Below are positions 35,503-44,312 of a DNA stretch of 64,000 nucleotides, in pieces. A program made the position numbers and the translations under genes. Under the pieces are notes generated by a model. The model saw nothing but the letters and a program-made list of their open reading frames with translations, had not been told where the DNA came from and did not search any database. The stretch comes from Xanthomarina gelatinilytica (GTDB taxonomy: Bacteria; Bacteroidota; Bacteroidia; Flavobacteriales; Flavobacteriaceae): NCBI RefSeq assembly GCF_000348685.1, contig NZ_ANLA01000004.1, positions 806,001-870,000 of the forward strand. Reading direction: 5' to 3'. Position 1 is the stretch's first letter, and each line of letters opens with the position of its first letter.

Positions 35503-36045
35503 TTAAAATTTTCGAGCAATACCTATACCCAAAGAGAATGAATTGTAGGCACTGAATTTTATGTCGTTTGTAATGTTGCTCACAAGTTCCCAGTTTTCGT
35601 GAAATGGATAACCGTATTCTATTCCTAGACGCAATAAGGCAAAATTTTCTTCTTTTGAAAATTCCCCACCAAGTCCCAATAAAGCAGAAAAGTTTTTGCA
35701 AAATTTATAAGAGCCAACAATGGCTGGAGCTATAGGGGAACTGCGTTCTACCATGTTGTTCTCTTCAGAAAATGTTTCCACTGTAAAATCCTCAATAACA
35801 ATGTCTGTATGGAGTCCGATAGCCCATTTGTCATTTATTTCATAATTGTAATTGAGTTCAAAAGACGGAGCAGATATCCATGTTTTTTCTCCATTCTCAT
35901 TTAGCGCTTCTTGAATTTGCGTGTGTGCCAATAAGAACTGAATGGAATGGTGTTTTTCTTCTGAATTTGTATTTTCTTGTGCTTTAGAAATATTGGGAAT
36001 ATATATAAAGACAAATAAAAGAAAATTGAAAACAGTTTTTTTCAT
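35503..36045 (-). CDS. Putative outer-membrane beta-barrel protein
   Basis: 180 residues: signal peptide (MKKTVFNFLLFVFIYIPN, ending near SKAQ), then alternating hydrophobic strands (FELNYNYEINDKWAIGLHTD, AIVGSYKFCKNFSALLGLGG, LRLGIEYGYPFHENWELVSN) and a C-terminal GIGIARKF typical of outer-membrane barrels. No named family recognised. It is on the same strand as the HAD lipoprotein, 21 bases away, so cotranscription is likely. Confidence 0.7.
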   Translation of the reverse strand: MKKTVFNFLLFVFIYIPNISKAQENTNSEEKHHSIQFLLAHTQIQEALNENGEKTWISAPSFELNYNYEINDKWAIGLHTDIVIEDFTVETFSEENNMVERSSPIAPAIVGSYKFCKNFSALLGLGGEFSKEENFALLRLGIEYGYPFHENWELVSNITNDIKFSAYNSFSLGIGIARKF

Positions 36046-36143
36046 TGGTTGGTTTTGTCTTTTAATGGGTTAGGATTAAAATTAAACTTTTTAATGAAGC
36101 TGTCAAAAGAAAATTTTAAGCTTTATCAAAATTGATATACTAA

Positions 36144-36178
36144 AACACTAAAGACATTTTAGAAATATCTTTAGTGTT
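36144..36178. terminator. Hairpin in the gap between two envelope genes
   Basis: AACACTAAAGA (36144-36154) and TCTTTAGTGTT (36168-36178) are exact inverted copies around a 13-base loop. On the minus strand it lies downstream of the 36313-37107 gene and is followed by TTTAGTAT, so a terminator is possible. Nothing else is seen in 36046-36312. Confidence 0.5.
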
Positions 36179-36312
36179 AGTTCGTGACGTGCTTTTCTTT
36201 TTTTTTATTGAATCTAAAAACGCCATGTCTCTTTAACATCAATCATGATTTTTTTTTTAATATATCTATCAACGATCATCCTCATGGTTAATATTGCTGT
36301 AGTTTGATGATT

Positions 36313-37107
36313 TTATTTGTATTTCAGAATAAAAGTTGCTTGAGCCTGAATCAACCAATCGGCATCTGTGGGATGAGCTATAAATTTATACACACCTGCT
36401 TTTACATTTATGGGTAGGTATCTATTGTGAGTGATCAGTTTTCCGGCACCAACTCCCAAAGGAATGGTCCATTGATTGTTGTTTGTGGCATTCCAATCAG
36501 CCGTAATGTTTGGATTGGAATACAGGTACCAACCATTCTTTAAATTTTTGGATAGTAGAATCTGTGTGTATAGGTAATTGACATTCTGAGCATTGCTAGG
36601 GCCAGCAACGGAAAAGTAATTTTGTAATATTAGGCCATAGGTTAGGCCATTGCTTTGTTTTAAAGCTGCCAGAGAAGGTCCGATGGAAAATTTTTCAAAG
36701 CCCAATCCTTCTATGCCTGTAGGCAACATAAGGGCAGGACCAGCTCCCCAAGAAAAACTGCCTTCTTTTGCAGGTGTAATGGTTCCAGTGAACATGACAT
36801 TTCCAACCCCATTGCTATAGCTTGATGTTGTGGGAACATTCATAAATGGAACAAAGGCACGTGTAATCAACAACCAGTTCTCTGTAAGTCTTACAGGAAT
36901 TACAGCTTGTAAGTTAAGGATGTTGGAATTCTTGTTGTTAATGGGTAGATTATAATCCAAAGGAATGCTTGCCATGTTGGCAATGGGGTTTTGAATTTTA
37001 TCCTGTAAACTTTTGCCGTCTTCAGGATCTGCACTTGTTCTGTTCTCTTGTGCCATTAAAGGAATTGCAACCAGCATGGCAAACGCACATAGAAATTGTC
37101 TTTTCAT
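36313..37107 (-). CDS. Outer-membrane transporter-like beta-barrel protein (Phenol_MetA_deg type)
   Basis: 264 residues with a signal peptide ending at PLMAQ, followed by regular amphipathic strands: NLQAVIPVRLTENWLLITRA, PFMNVPTT, GVGNVMFTGTITPA, FSWGAGPALMLPTG, FSIGPSLAALKQ and WYLYSNPNITADWNA. This resembles proteins labelled 'transporter' or neuromedin-U-like in the MetA-pathway phenol-degradation barrel family. Function unknown. A hairpin downstream separates it from the next envelope gene. Confidence 0.72.
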   Translation of the reverse strand: MKRQFLCAFAMLVAIPLMAQENRTSADPEDGKSLQDKIQNPIANMASIPLDYNLPINNKNSNILNLQAVIPVRLTENWLLITRAFVPFMNVPTTSSYSNGVGNVMFTGTITPAKEGSFSWGAGPALMLPTGIEGLGFEKFSIGPSLAALKQSNGLTYGLILQNYFSVAGPSNAQNVNYLYTQILLSKNLKNGWYLYSNPNITADWNATNNNQWTIPLGVGAGKLITHNRYLPINVKAGVYKFIAHPTDADWLIQAQATFILKYK

Positions 37108-38002
37108 GAGTTGATAGGTTTAAAATGAAACAAATAATTTGCTATCAATCAGACTAAAAGTGTGTTTTAGGGAGAACGGTTGTCAAGAATAAAGATACTT
37201 AAAAAAGTTTTTTAAATAAATTAAATAAGAAATATTAATTATTCAATGCCACCTGGCTTAAAAAGATGTATTATTTTTTAAAATTATTCTAGTATTGGCT
37301 ATTAAGTATAAAGTAAATTTAACTCCATAGGTAGTATTTGGGTTGTGTATTTAACCATAACAAATTATTTTGCAAAAATATTTTTATGGTTTTCCTAATA
37401 TACAGGTTAATTTTATGATGCTTATTTCCATCTTTTTTTGCATTTAATCGATAAGATTTATATTACAAAGTCTTACAAATTAACATTGCCAATTTTTACT
37501 ACCTCACTTCATACAGTTGCATATTGAATTAGGCTTCTTAAAGTTGCCTAAAGACTGTTTACATAGTGGTGATTTTTTAGTATAATACACTAGCAAAAAA
37601 TTAGTTCTTGGAGAAGCAAACGGTGTTGCAATGTTGTTTTTATTTAACAGTCAACATGCACTGTCTTTGCTTTCAGGTTAATTGTTTTTGATTTCAATTT
37701 TATGGACCTATATTAGGTTTAGAAAATGTTACGTTTATATAAAAGTGTATGTCATTTTATTTAGGTATCAAACTTATTGATTAAATTGTATAAAATGAAC
37801 ACTGTTAATTGTATACCATAAAGAATTAACAAAAATGGTAAAAGGAAACTAGCTTCTTTAGATTTAGGAAATATGACCCTAAAAAAGTTGGAAATTAAAT
37901 GTTAAAAGAGCATTTTAATACTACCAATGGATTTAAAAATGTCTAAACAGTAAAATAAGGATTCATATACATTTGATATGGAAAAGTGGGTATATGATGC
38001 GT
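37108..38002. other. AT-rich intergenic region with no gene seen
   Basis: Nearly 900 bases without a frame that looks coding on either strand and no recognisable RNA gene. A small stem TTAGGC / GCCTAA lies near 37530-37551, and a TACATTTG box on the plus strand near 37970 points towards no gene. It may hold promoters for the minus-strand gene at 37107, decayed sequence, or an unrecognised small RNA. Confidence 0.5.
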
Positions 38003-38581
38003 TTATTTTTTAATGGGGTCAACAGGGAATCTTTTCATAAGTTTTTTAATGTTCTTGGGAATGGATTTCTCTCTTTTTTCTGATTTTTCTTGAACTTCAG
38101 TGGTCATGTCTCCTTGCCATATTAATTTTTTTTGTGCGGTATCATACAGGTCAATAACAATAGTGCCTTCTCTGTATTCATTTTCACTAAGAGATGTAGA
38201 GGCACTACCAACACCTCCATAAATACCTCTTCCAAACCCCCATCGTCCAGCATAACCCAATCCACCATTAAAGTTGGTATATGCTGTAATGTTAGATTTA
38301 TTCTTTATAACTAAATATAGTGTTACTGTGGCATCGCCATTTGCATCTACCAGTTTAATGCCTCTAGAGTTAAATTCGTTTGTTAAAGCATCTGTGATTC
38401 TTTTTTTGTCGAAATCGTTTAAAATTTTGTCACTTTCTTTTTCCCAGCCTCCAAAGCTAACTGTTTTATATTTTTTGAAATCTGTACTTTTATCATAGTC
38501 ACTGTTTACTTGTGCAATACTGTTACTTGTAAAAATGAATATTGTGACTAGGATACCGAATGTATTGAATAGATTTTTCAT
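38003..38581 (-). CDS. DUF4136 domain-containing exported protein
   Basis: 192 residues: signal peptide ending at SIAQ, then the DUF4136 pattern of STDFKKYKTVSFGGW, IKLVDANGDATVTLYLVIKN and REGTIVIDLYDTAQKKLIWQ. A glycine/aromatic-rich centre (NGGLGYAGRWGFGRGIYGG) separates them. Members are usually envelope proteins, often lipoproteins, of unknown role; no lipobox Cys is present here. It lies downstream of rodA on the same strand with a 102-base gap. Confidence 0.85.
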   Translation of the reverse strand: MKNLFNTFGILVTIFIFTSNSIAQVNSDYDKSTDFKKYKTVSFGGWEKESDKILNDFDKKRITDALTNEFNSRGIKLVDANGDATVTLYLVIKNKSNITAYTNFNGGLGYAGRWGFGRGIYGGVGSASTSLSENEYREGTIVIDLYDTAQKKLIWQGDMTTEVQEKSEKREKSIPKNIKKLMKRFPVDPIKK

Positions 38582-38683
38582 AAAATGTTACTGTGTAATG
38601 ATATATAGATGATTAGTATTGAAAAATAAAGGTAAAAAAAAATCTTAAAATATCGTTTTATAATAAATGGAGTAATTAAATTT

Positions 38684-39961
38684 TTACCACTCATTAATTC
38701 TATTGGAATCCAGTTTAATAAAAATAAACAATAAAATAGTAAAGCCCCAAAGTCCTGAGCCACCATAGCTAAAGAAAGGTAACGGAATTCCAATGGTTGG
38801 TATCAATCCCATAACCATGCCTATATTAATCATGAAATGGAAAAAAAGTATGGATGCCACACTGTAGCCATAGACACGACTAAATTGTGACTTTTGTAGT
38901 TCGGAAAGGTGCAAAATACGGAGTAATAACAGGACAAAAAGCACTACTACAAAAGTGGTACCAGCAAAACCCCATTCTTCGCCAACTGTACTGAAAATGT
39001 AATCAGTATGCTGTTCTGGAACAAATTTTCCTGTAGTTCTAGTGCCTTCCAAAAACCCTTTGCCAGTTAAACCTCCAGAGCTTATGGCTTTTTCAGATTC
39101 GTAGAGATTGTATAAAATATCCCTTCTCATTTGGGCAATTTTATCAGGATCTTTTTCCAGTCTTAACCACAAGCTTATTCGGTCTTGTTGATGAGGTTGC
39201 AGAATGTTTTGATAGAAAAATTTAATCCCAAAACTTAAAACCAAACAGGTTGCAATAGCAAATAGGGTTTGTAGTATTCGAGGTTTTTTTCTTCTTGTAA
39301 AGTGATAAGCCAAAATTAAAATGGTAAAGACAATTCCAGTGATCGTGGCTCCAAACTTTAATGAACTTACAGAAATAAATATAAGCAACAGACTTAGTGT
39401 CAAGTAAATTTTAGGCAGTCCTTCCCTGTAAAAAACAAAAAAGAAAGACGCGTACACAACGGTACTTCCTGCATCGTTTTGAAGTAAAATTAAGATAGCT
39501 GGAATAGCTATAATTATAAAGGCTTTAATTTGGTCTTTAAAATTTTTTATATCTGTTTGTAAATCGCTTAAAAACTTTGCAACAGCAAGAGCTGTTGCAG
39601 CTTTGGCAAATTCACTGGGTTGAATGGTCATACCACCAATGGCATACCAAGAGGTAGCACCATTTACATTTTTTCCGGCAATAAACAAACCAACCAATGA
39701 CAACATGGAGACAATGTAAATAATACTTGAGAAACGTTCATAAAATTTTGATTCTATGGAAAGAATAAGAATAATCAATAAAACCGTTAAGGCTATAAAC
39801 ATCAACTGCTTGCCATAAGGTTGGGAAAAATCAAAATAATCAATGGTTTCCCCAACATGAGAAGCAGATAAGATGTTTAGCCAACCAAAACCAACAAGCA
39901 GTAAAAATATGATGATGGTGATCCAATCGAACCTAAAATGTCTATTTGTCTCTCTATACAT
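38684..39961 (-). CDS. rodA: Rod-shape SEDS peptidoglycan polymerase RodA
   Basis: Glycosyltransferase that polymerises lipid II in the elongasome. The 425 residues form about ten membrane spans, with SEDS features GATSWYAIGGMTIQPSEFAK, the extracellular loop DRISLWLRLEKDP and the C-terminal PTIGIPLPFFSYGGSGLWG. Its start overlaps the stop of the PBP2 gene by one base, so the two partner proteins are translationally coupled. Last gene of the mreBCD-mrdA-rodA cluster. Confidence 0.96.
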   Translation of the reverse strand: MYRETNRHFRFDWITIIIFLLLVGFGWLNILSASHVGETIDYFDFSQPYGKQLMFIALTVLLIILILSIESKFYERFSSIIYIVSMLSLVGLFIAGKNVNGATSWYAIGGMTIQPSEFAKAATALAVAKFLSDLQTDIKNFKDQIKAFIIIAIPAILILLQNDAGSTVVYASFFFVFYREGLPKIYLTLSLLLIFISVSSLKFGATITGIVFTILILAYHFTRRKKPRILQTLFAIATCLVLSFGIKFFYQNILQPHQQDRISLWLRLEKDPDKIAQMRRDILYNLYESEKAISSGGLTGKGFLEGTRTTGKFVPEQHTDYIFSTVGEEWGFAGTTFVVVLFVLLLLRILHLSELQKSQFSRVYGYSVASILFFHFMINIGMVMGLIPTIGIPLPFFSYGGSGLWGFTILLFIFIKLDSNRINEW

Positions 39962-41820
39962 TAGTTGTTAATTGTAAACGGTTTTCCAGAATACGGCTTG
40001 GCATATTCTTCCTCCAAGCTTTTATCTAAAACCATTTGTTCCATTTGTTTCAATGTCACTTCGCCCTTTAAATATTTTTCTATCATCAAACTAGCTATTC
40101 TACCAGCCCAACGTGCGCCATAATAACCATTTTCAACAAAAACGGCTAAAGCTATTTTAGGGTCGTCTTTTGGAGCAAAGGCTATAAAAATGGAATGGTC
40201 TGTTAATTGGGTTCTTTTGCCGTCTATAATAGTGAAATTTTCTGCTGTTCCGGTTTTTCCACAAACATCTATCCCTGGAACTTTTAAAAACCAAGCTGTT
40301 CCGTTGTTGTACACATCAAAAAGTCCTTGAATTACGGGATCAAAATGTTTTGGATCTATTGTGGTTTGGTTTTTTGTGGTGTATTTTTTGTCTATAGGTT
40401 TTCCTTCTATATGTTTAATAATATGTGGTGTGTAGTAATACCCTTTATTGGCAATGGCAGCTGTGGCATTGGCCAGTTGTATTGGTGTTACTAAAACCTC
40501 TCCTTGACCAATGGAGTTGGAGATAATGGTGGTGGCTCCCCAATTAAAATCTGGATACCATTTATCGTAATAGGCACCATCAGGAATATTCCCCTTTTTT
40601 CCTATGGCTAAATCGTAACCCAAAAAATTTCCAAATCCAAAACTTTTCATATGGTCACTCCATATATCCATAGCTTTTCCAGCATCTGGATATAAATCAA
40701 TATTTTTTCTAAAGGCGTTGGCAAAATAGGAATTACAAGATTTAGCAATCCCTAAAACCAAATCCCTTTTTCCACCACCACAATGGCAACCCATGGTACC
40801 TCTTCTTCCATAGTGATAAACACCAGAACAAAAAAGAGTGGTTTCAGGTGTGATGGCATGTTCCTGCAAAGCCACCAAAGAAACAAACACTTTAAATGGC
40901 GAACCAGGTTCGTGCATACGCAAGAGTCCTCTGTCAATTAAGGGTCTGTTAATTGTGTCGTTGTAAAGCTTAGTGAAATTTCTGGAACGTTGTCTTCCAA
41001 CCAATAAATTAGGATCGTAGGTTGGCGCAGATACCAGTGCCAATATTTCTCCAGAACTTGGTTCAATAGCTACAATGCCACCATGTTTTTTTTGCATTAA
41101 ACGCTCGCCATATTCTTGCAAATCGGCATCAATGGAAATGGTAATGTCCTTCCCTTGTTGAGGTACTGTATCGTATATGCCATCTTTATAGGGGCCAATG
41201 TCTCTGTTAAATCTATCTTTTTGAATAAACTTTATCCCTTTAACACCTCTAAGCTCCTCCTCGTAAGACAGTTCCACGCCTTGTTTTCCAATCAAGTCTC
41301 CCATGTTGTAGTATGGATCGTTGTCTATTTGGTACTGTGTCGCTTCGGCAATATAACCCAATACATTGGCTCCAATGGTTGTTTGGTAGTCTCTTAATGA
41401 ACGCTTTTGAATATAAAATCCTTCATATTTCCTCATTTTCTCTTGGAGTGCTGCATAATCTTCTTTTGACAACTGAGGCACAAAAACAGAGGGTAATCTA
41501 GGGGAATAATGGTAAGCTCTATTATAAATTTTTTTGAATTGTTCAATATCGATTTTAAGTAACGAACAAAATTCCAAGGTGTCCAGGGGTTTTACCTCGC
41601 GAGGAATCACCATCACATCATATGAAGGTTGGTTGGCCACCAAAAGTTTGCCATTTCTATCGTAAACAAAGCCACGCTTAGGGTAATCGTACACTTTTCT
41701 TATGGCATTATCATCGTAGAGACTGTGTTCTTCGGCATTATAAACCTGAAGGTAAAACAATCTCGCTATAAAGCTCACGCCTACAAGAATAATGGTAATA
41801 AAAAGTAATAGTTGTCTCAT
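39961..41820 (-). CDS. mrdA: Penicillin-binding protein 2 (elongasome transpeptidase)
   Basis: A 619-residue class B PBP: N-terminal membrane anchor (LLLFITIILVGVSFIARLFY), pedestal domain, and a transpeptidase domain with SxxK in EPGSPFKVF, SxN in SCNSYF and KTG in CGKTGTAENF. It cross-links peptidoglycan made by RodA. A Cys/His-rich insert MGCHCGGGKRD lies between the SxxK and SxN motifs. The start codon shares a base with the mreD stop. Confidence 0.96.
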   Translation of the reverse strand: MRQLLLFITIILVGVSFIARLFYLQVYNAEEHSLYDDNAIRKVYDYPKRGFVYDRNGKLLVANQPSYDVMVIPREVKPLDTLEFCSLLKIDIEQFKKIYNRAYHYSPRLPSVFVPQLSKEDYAALQEKMRKYEGFYIQKRSLRDYQTTIGANVLGYIAEATQYQIDNDPYYNMGDLIGKQGVELSYEEELRGVKGIKFIQKDRFNRDIGPYKDGIYDTVPQQGKDITISIDADLQEYGERLMQKKHGGIVAIEPSSGEILALVSAPTYDPNLLVGRQRSRNFTKLYNDTINRPLIDRGLLRMHEPGSPFKVFVSLVALQEHAITPETTLFCSGVYHYGRRGTMGCHCGGGKRDLVLGIAKSCNSYFANAFRKNIDLYPDAGKAMDIWSDHMKSFGFGNFLGYDLAIGKKGNIPDGAYYDKWYPDFNWGATTIISNSIGQGEVLVTPIQLANATAAIANKGYYYTPHIIKHIEGKPIDKKYTTKNQTTIDPKHFDPVIQGLFDVYNNGTAWFLKVPGIDVCGKTGTAENFTIIDGKRTQLTDHSIFIAFAPKDDPKIALAVFVENGYYGARWAGRIASLMIEKYLKGEVTLKQMEQMVLDKSLEEEYAKPYSGKPFTINN

Positions 41821-42323
41821 TAATTTCTCCTGCTAAAGATAATGGTTGTCAATAAACATAATATAATAGTAAATATACTGGAGAATAACGTGTTTTGAAG
41901 GATTAAAATTATCTTATAAAAGTTAAAAAATTCCAATGAGAATAAAATAAAATGATGAATTAAGGTCAAAATGGCAATATAGGTAAGTTTGGATCCAAAC
42001 TCCACATTGCCAAATTTCATGGTTTGATGATCGTAAACGGCTCCAAATGAAAACTTTAATATAAAAGGCCTAATAAAAGCTATGGTCACAGATGCTGCAG
42101 CATGAACACCTCCAGAATCTAAAAAGGTATCAATGGTCAAACCCAATAAAAAACTGACAAGAATAAAAATAACCCGATTGTTTTTTAAAGGATACAATAA
42201 AATGAACAAAATGTATAAATACGGATTTATATAACCTAAGAAGTTGATATGGCTCAGTACCAAAACCTGCAATAATGCCAAAATAATAAACCGAAAGGTA
42301 TGGGTAAATACAATACTATTCAT
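41820..42323 (-). CDS. mreD: Rod-shape-determining membrane protein MreD
   Basis: 167 residues, almost entirely membrane-spanning (about five to six helices, FIILALLQVLVLSHINFLGY at the start and TIILCLLTTIIFSR at the end). Sequence is poorly conserved in this family, so the call rests on size, topology and position between mreC (8-base overlap) and mrdA (1-base overlap). FLLGLTIDTFLDSGGVHAAA resembles the conserved DxxxxxxxG block of MreD. Confidence 0.88.
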   Translation of the reverse strand: MNSIVFTHTFRFIILALLQVLVLSHINFLGYINPYLYILFILLYPLKNNRVIFILVSFLLGLTIDTFLDSGGVHAAASVTIAFIRPFILKFSFGAVYDHQTMKFGNVEFGSKLTYIAILTLIHHFILFSLEFFNFYKIILILQNTLFSSIFTIILCLLTTIIFSRRN

Positions 42324-43137
42324 TGGTGTTGTTTATTAAGGCATTTATTTCTTCGGCATCTTTATTTTCTATAACATACACGTGTTCCAAACTTGTCATA
42401 TCGTTAAACAAACGTACATGAATGATGTAGTAATTTTGGGAAGCATCCAAGGTGTAACTGTCTATGGTACCAATAGGTATGTCTTTAGGGAAAATGGAAG
42501 ATCTACCAGAGGTTATAATGGTATCTCCAGCCGTAATTGGAGCGATTTTCGGGATTTCTGTAAGTTGAACCAAATAGGGCGATTTGCCATTCCATACCAA
42601 AGAACCAAAATGATTCGATTTTTTTAACTTGGCACTAATTCGGCTATTGGTGTTCAAAACCGAAATAACCGTAGCATATTTTTTACTGGTATTATCCACA
42701 ATGCCTACCAGGCCTTTTGGTGAAATTACACCAAAATCTTGTTTGATGCTATCTCTATTTCCTCTATTGATCAATAACACATTGTTGTTGGAAGAGTAGC
42801 TGTTTTTTATAACTACTGCAGGAGAAAACTTGTAGGAAACCCCAGAATAAACCGTATCCACAAAAGTTTTGTTAATGGAATCCGTTTTGTTGTACAAAAG
42901 CGACTTTAATTGATTGTTTTCTTGCTGAAGAAGCTCGTTTTGCTTTCTCAGGTGCATGTATTCACTAACATTGTTTACTGAATTGTAAATACCTCCAGAC
43001 AAAAAATTGGCCGAATTAATAAATTTACTTTTATGATATGAATGCGATTGAATGGTAAACACCATGGCAATTGAAAACAACAATAAGTATAACAAAAACG
43101 ATTTGTTTCTTATTATGAAGTTTATAATTTGCTGCAT
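42316..43137 (-). CDS. mreC: Rod-shape-determining protein MreC
   Basis: 273 residues: one N-terminal membrane helix (SFLLYLLLFSIAMVFTI), a coiled coil (LRKQNELLQQENNQLKSLL), then the two-lobed beta-rich periplasmic domain with VISPKGLVGIVDNTSKKYATVISV and DTIITSGRSSIFPKDIPIG. It links MreB to the periplasmic cell-wall enzymes. It lies 9 bases downstream of mreB and overlaps mreD by 8 bases. Confidence 0.95.
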   Translation of the reverse strand: MQQIINFIIRNKSFLLYLLLFSIAMVFTIQSHSYHKSKFINSANFLSGGIYNSVNNVSEYMHLRKQNELLQQENNQLKSLLYNKTDSINKTFVDTVYSGVSYKFSPAVVIKNSYSSNNNVLLINRGNRDSIKQDFGVISPKGLVGIVDNTSKKYATVISVLNTNSRISAKLKKSNHFGSLVWNGKSPYLVQLTEIPKIAPITAGDTIITSGRSSIFPKDIPIGTIDSYTLDASQNYYIIHVRLFNDMTSLEHVYVIENKDAEEINALINNTNE

Positions 43138-43146
43138 GTGTTAGGG

Positions 43147-44175
43147 CTATTTTATCAATATGCTTTTGTATTTAGGTAAGTTTTTAAGGGTTATTCCTGT
43201 ACCACGAACAACAGCTCGTAACGGGTCTTCTGCAATGTAAACAGGCAAATCGGTTTTTTGGGACAAACGCTTGTCCAACCCTCTTAACATCGATCCACCA
43301 CCAGCTAAATAAATACCAGTATTGTAAATGTCTGCTGCCAATTCTGGAGGTGTTTGGGACAAGGTTTCCATAACAGCATCTTCAATACGCAAAATGGATT
43401 TATCCAAGGCTTTAGCAATTTCCCTATAAGAAATGTTTACTTGTTTTGGTTTCCCTGTTAATAAATCACGTCCTTGAACGCTCATATCTTCTGGTGGAAG
43501 TTCCAAATCTTCAGTTGCTGCACCAATCTGGATTTTTATTTTTTCGGCAGTACGCTCTCCAACATATAGGTTGTGCTGTGTGCGCATGTAATAAATAATA
43601 TCATTGGTAAACACATCTCCAGCAATTTTAACCGATTTATCACAAACAATACCTCCTAAGGCCAAGACAGCAATTTCTGTGGTTCCACCACCTATATCCA
43701 CAATCATGTTTCCTTTTGGCTGCATAATGTCCACACCAATACCAATAGCTGCTGCCATAGGTTCGTGAATTAAGTAAACCTCTTTACCATTAACGCGTTC
43801 GGCACTTTCTTTTACGGCTCGCATTTCCACTTCTGTAATTCCAGAAGGAATGCAAATAACCATACGTAAGGCTGGGGTAAAGAATTTCTTTTTTAGGGCA
43901 GGAATGTTTTTTATAAACATGCTAATCATCTGCTCACTGGCATCAAAATCGGCAATAACCCCATCTTTAAGAGGTCTAATGGTTTTAATGTTTTCGTGTG
44001 TTTTTCCTTGCATCATGCTGGCTTCCTTACCAACAGCAATTATTTTTCCAGAAATTCTATCTCGCGCAACTATAGAAGGACTATCTACAACCACTTTATC
44101 GTTATGGATAATAAGTGTATTTGCAGTTCCTAAATCTATTGCTATTTCCTCGGTTAGGAAGTCAAAAAATCCCAT
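43147..44175 (-). CDS. mreB: Rod-shape-determining actin homologue MreB
   Basis: 342 residues of the actin/HSP70 ATPase fold: IDLGTANTLI (phosphate 1), VDIGGGTTEIAVLALGGIV (phosphate 2), IYLAGGGSMLRGLDKRL (adenosine motif) and EPMAAAIGIG. It forms the cytoplasmic scaffold of the elongasome. First gene of mreB-mreC-mreD-mrdA-rodA, all on the minus strand with tiny spacers or overlaps. purH lies upstream on the same strand with a gap of 137 bases that should hold the promoter. Confidence 0.97.
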   Translation of the reverse strand: MGFFDFLTEEIAIDLGTANTLIIHNDKVVVDSPSIVARDRISGKIIAVGKEASMMQGKTHENIKTIRPLKDGVIADFDASEQMISMFIKNIPALKKKFFTPALRMVICIPSGITEVEMRAVKESAERVNGKEVYLIHEPMAAAIGIGVDIMQPKGNMIVDIGGGTTEIAVLALGGIVCDKSVKIAGDVFTNDIIYYMRTQHNLYVGERTAEKIKIQIGAATEDLELPPEDMSVQGRDLLTGKPKQVNISYREIAKALDKSILRIEDAVMETLSQTPPELAADIYNTGIYLAGGGSMLRGLDKRLSQKTDLPVYIAEDPLRAVVRGTGITLKNLPKYKSILIK

Positions 44176-44312
44176 GCGTTACAGTCGTTTATTTGAGGTT
44201 TGTTAATCTAATCTTGTAAATGTAATAAAAGTTATGCAATTATTATCTTCGGTTGTCTTTTTGATTGTCATTATTCGATGAGATACGCTATCTTAAATTA
44301 GGTATTCTCAAT

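Noticed and set aside
36195-36270. T-rich stretch with a short open frame between envelope genes
   Set aside because: Low-complexity T tracts only; no start, no coding signal.
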